Source: Thiobacillus sp. (GTDB lineage Bacteria; Pseudomonadota; Gammaproteobacteria; Burkholderiales; Thiobacillaceae). Taken from it: DNA of 64,000 nt. Within the stretch, counting starts at the first letter, position 1. Every line of letters begins with the position of its first letter. Shown here piece after piece: positions 63,330-64,000 of the stretch. Both the position numbers and the translations under genes were made by a program. The stretch covers positions 1 to 64,000 of the forward strand of contig NZ_JADMKC010000033.1 of the NCBI RefSeq assembly GCF_018780105.1. Reading direction: 5' to 3'. The notes below the pieces were generated by a model, which was given only the letters and a program-made list of their open reading frames with translations, was not told where the DNA came from and did no database searches.

Positions 63330-64000
63330 ATGTCATCAGATAACGAAATGAAACTCCTAATGGAGCGCCACATAAAGGCCATGGCTGATCATGCTCGCTC
63401 CGAACTGGAAAGATCAGCGGATCTGATCGAACGCTTTAAGCAAATGGCCGCGTCTAAAGGAATTACACTCGCTTCAGATTCCTTTAGCTACATTCAAACA
63501 ATCGGGATCGTTGCCTCCGCGCCTGGCCTCGCGAAAATACTACTGGGAATCACACCGACAGAAAGGGATGGGCTGTTTACATACGAAGAAATTGCACAAC
63601 GCTTGCCACCAAGTCAGTTTCAAGAAGGGTACTTCGTTGGCAGCGACTACATGCTCATGGCTCACCCATGCTATCGCCGCGGAATGCATCCACTGAATAA
63701 TTGGGCTCCAAGCTTTGTTGCCCTATTCTGGAGGCTGGATTCGTCGGATATCAAGAAATACATAGCCATTGACGAAGATCGCGTAAGAATTAATGTCGAT
63801 GATTCCGCCTACGTTGAACTCGACACTTGGTATGGTGCACCTTTCAATGAAGAGATCAGCAAAATAAAGGACGGAACCGTCAAACTCCGCCCACCACTTG
63901 ACTTGGCACCTGGCTACATCGACTCATTTTTCGCGCGGACTTACTGCCTTGATATCAAATGGAGTGCGTCTGGCGAAATCAAGACGTTCCAAGCGCTTGA
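63330..64000 (+). CDS. Integron cassette protein 3, incomplete at right edge
   Basis: An open frame from the ATG at 63330 runs off the window after 223 codons. It starts MSSDNEMKLLMERHIKAMAD, with a helical N-terminus of about 45 residues. A mixed region follows (FTYEEIAQRLPPSQFQEGYFVGSDYMLM, APSFVALFWRLDSSDIKKYIAIDEDRVRI), still open at DIKWSASGEIKTFQAL. No known domain is recognised. It lies 33 bases after attC-like site 2, so it is the third cassette in the array. Confidence 0.8.
   Translation, partial: MSSDNEMKLLMERHIKAMADHARSELERSADLIERFKQMAASKGITLASDSFSYIQTIGIVASAPGLAKILLGITPTERDGLFTYEEIAQRLPPSQFQEGYFVGSDYMLMAHPCYRRGMHPLNNWAPSFVALFWRLDSSDIKKYIAIDEDRVRINVDDSAYVELDTWYGAPFNEEISKIKDGTVKLRPPLDLAPGYIDSFFARTYCLDIKWSASGEIKTFQAL

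Overview
The window looks like a chromosomal segment of a GC-rich betaproteobacterium, probably a Thiobacillus-like chemolithotroph. This is inferred from base composition, gene families, dispersed heptamer repeats and a perfect FNR box; no rRNA or species marker is present. No tRNA, rRNA, CRISPR array or complete insertion sequence was seen. The window begins inside a rubredoxin gene and ends inside an integron-cassette gene.

Region by region. (1) 0.1-4.0 kb: a membrane GGDEF/EAL protein behind an orphan NMT1-type binding protein. (2) 4.1-7.3 kb: a copper efflux set (CopZ-like chaperone, CopA, CueR) with two MerR-type promoters, then a scar made of tonB and copA remnants. (3) 7.6-12.6 kb: an exported protein, TonB, a hydrolase lacking its usual His, a large MscS-type channel and a DUF4124 protein. 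(4) 12.6-22.2 kb: nitrate assimilation, with a fused phosphatase/kinase, nitrate transporter, NirD, NirB, a CZB zinc-domain protein and NasA; nirB and nasA each have a sigma-54 promoter and an NtrC-like site. (5) 22.4-28.9 kb: gene debris, a Crp/Fnr regulator, a triple-barrel outer-membrane protein and three exported proteins, with FNR boxes before the two large ones. (6) 29-33.8 kb: a multidomain lipoprotein, a 262-bp MITE-like element, QueD, two rhodanese lipoproteins (one without the catalytic Cys) and a PhoX-family protein.

(7) 34-43.2 kb: a circularly permuted ATP-grasp protein, an alpha-E protein and an HPPD-like dioxygenase in one run, then a SYLF lipoprotein-like protein, a ParA-like ATPase and a transglutaminase-DUF2126 protein: probably a peptide-modification system. 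(8) 43.3-52.1 kb: about fifteen small YCII/DGPF, VOC, GFA, AHSA1, BNR, MoaD-like, GST and DUF1428 genes ending in an ECF42-type sigma factor. Three promoters in this block share TGTCGA-N17-CGTCGT, and a 56-bp direct repeat brackets it. (9) 52.7-61.6 kb: a TonB-like protein, two secreted YncE-propeller/phosphoesterase fusions and a TonB-dependent receptor, which look like one TonB-coupled acquisition system. (10) 62-64 kb: an integrase-less integron cassette array with AT-richer genes and attC sites.

The best candidates for something undescribed are the HPPD-like enzyme inside the ATP-grasp/alpha-E/transglutaminase module, the FNR-controlled triple-barrel and exported-protein module, the sigma-factor regulon that can be read directly from its promoters, and the propeller-phosphoesterase/receptor cluster.
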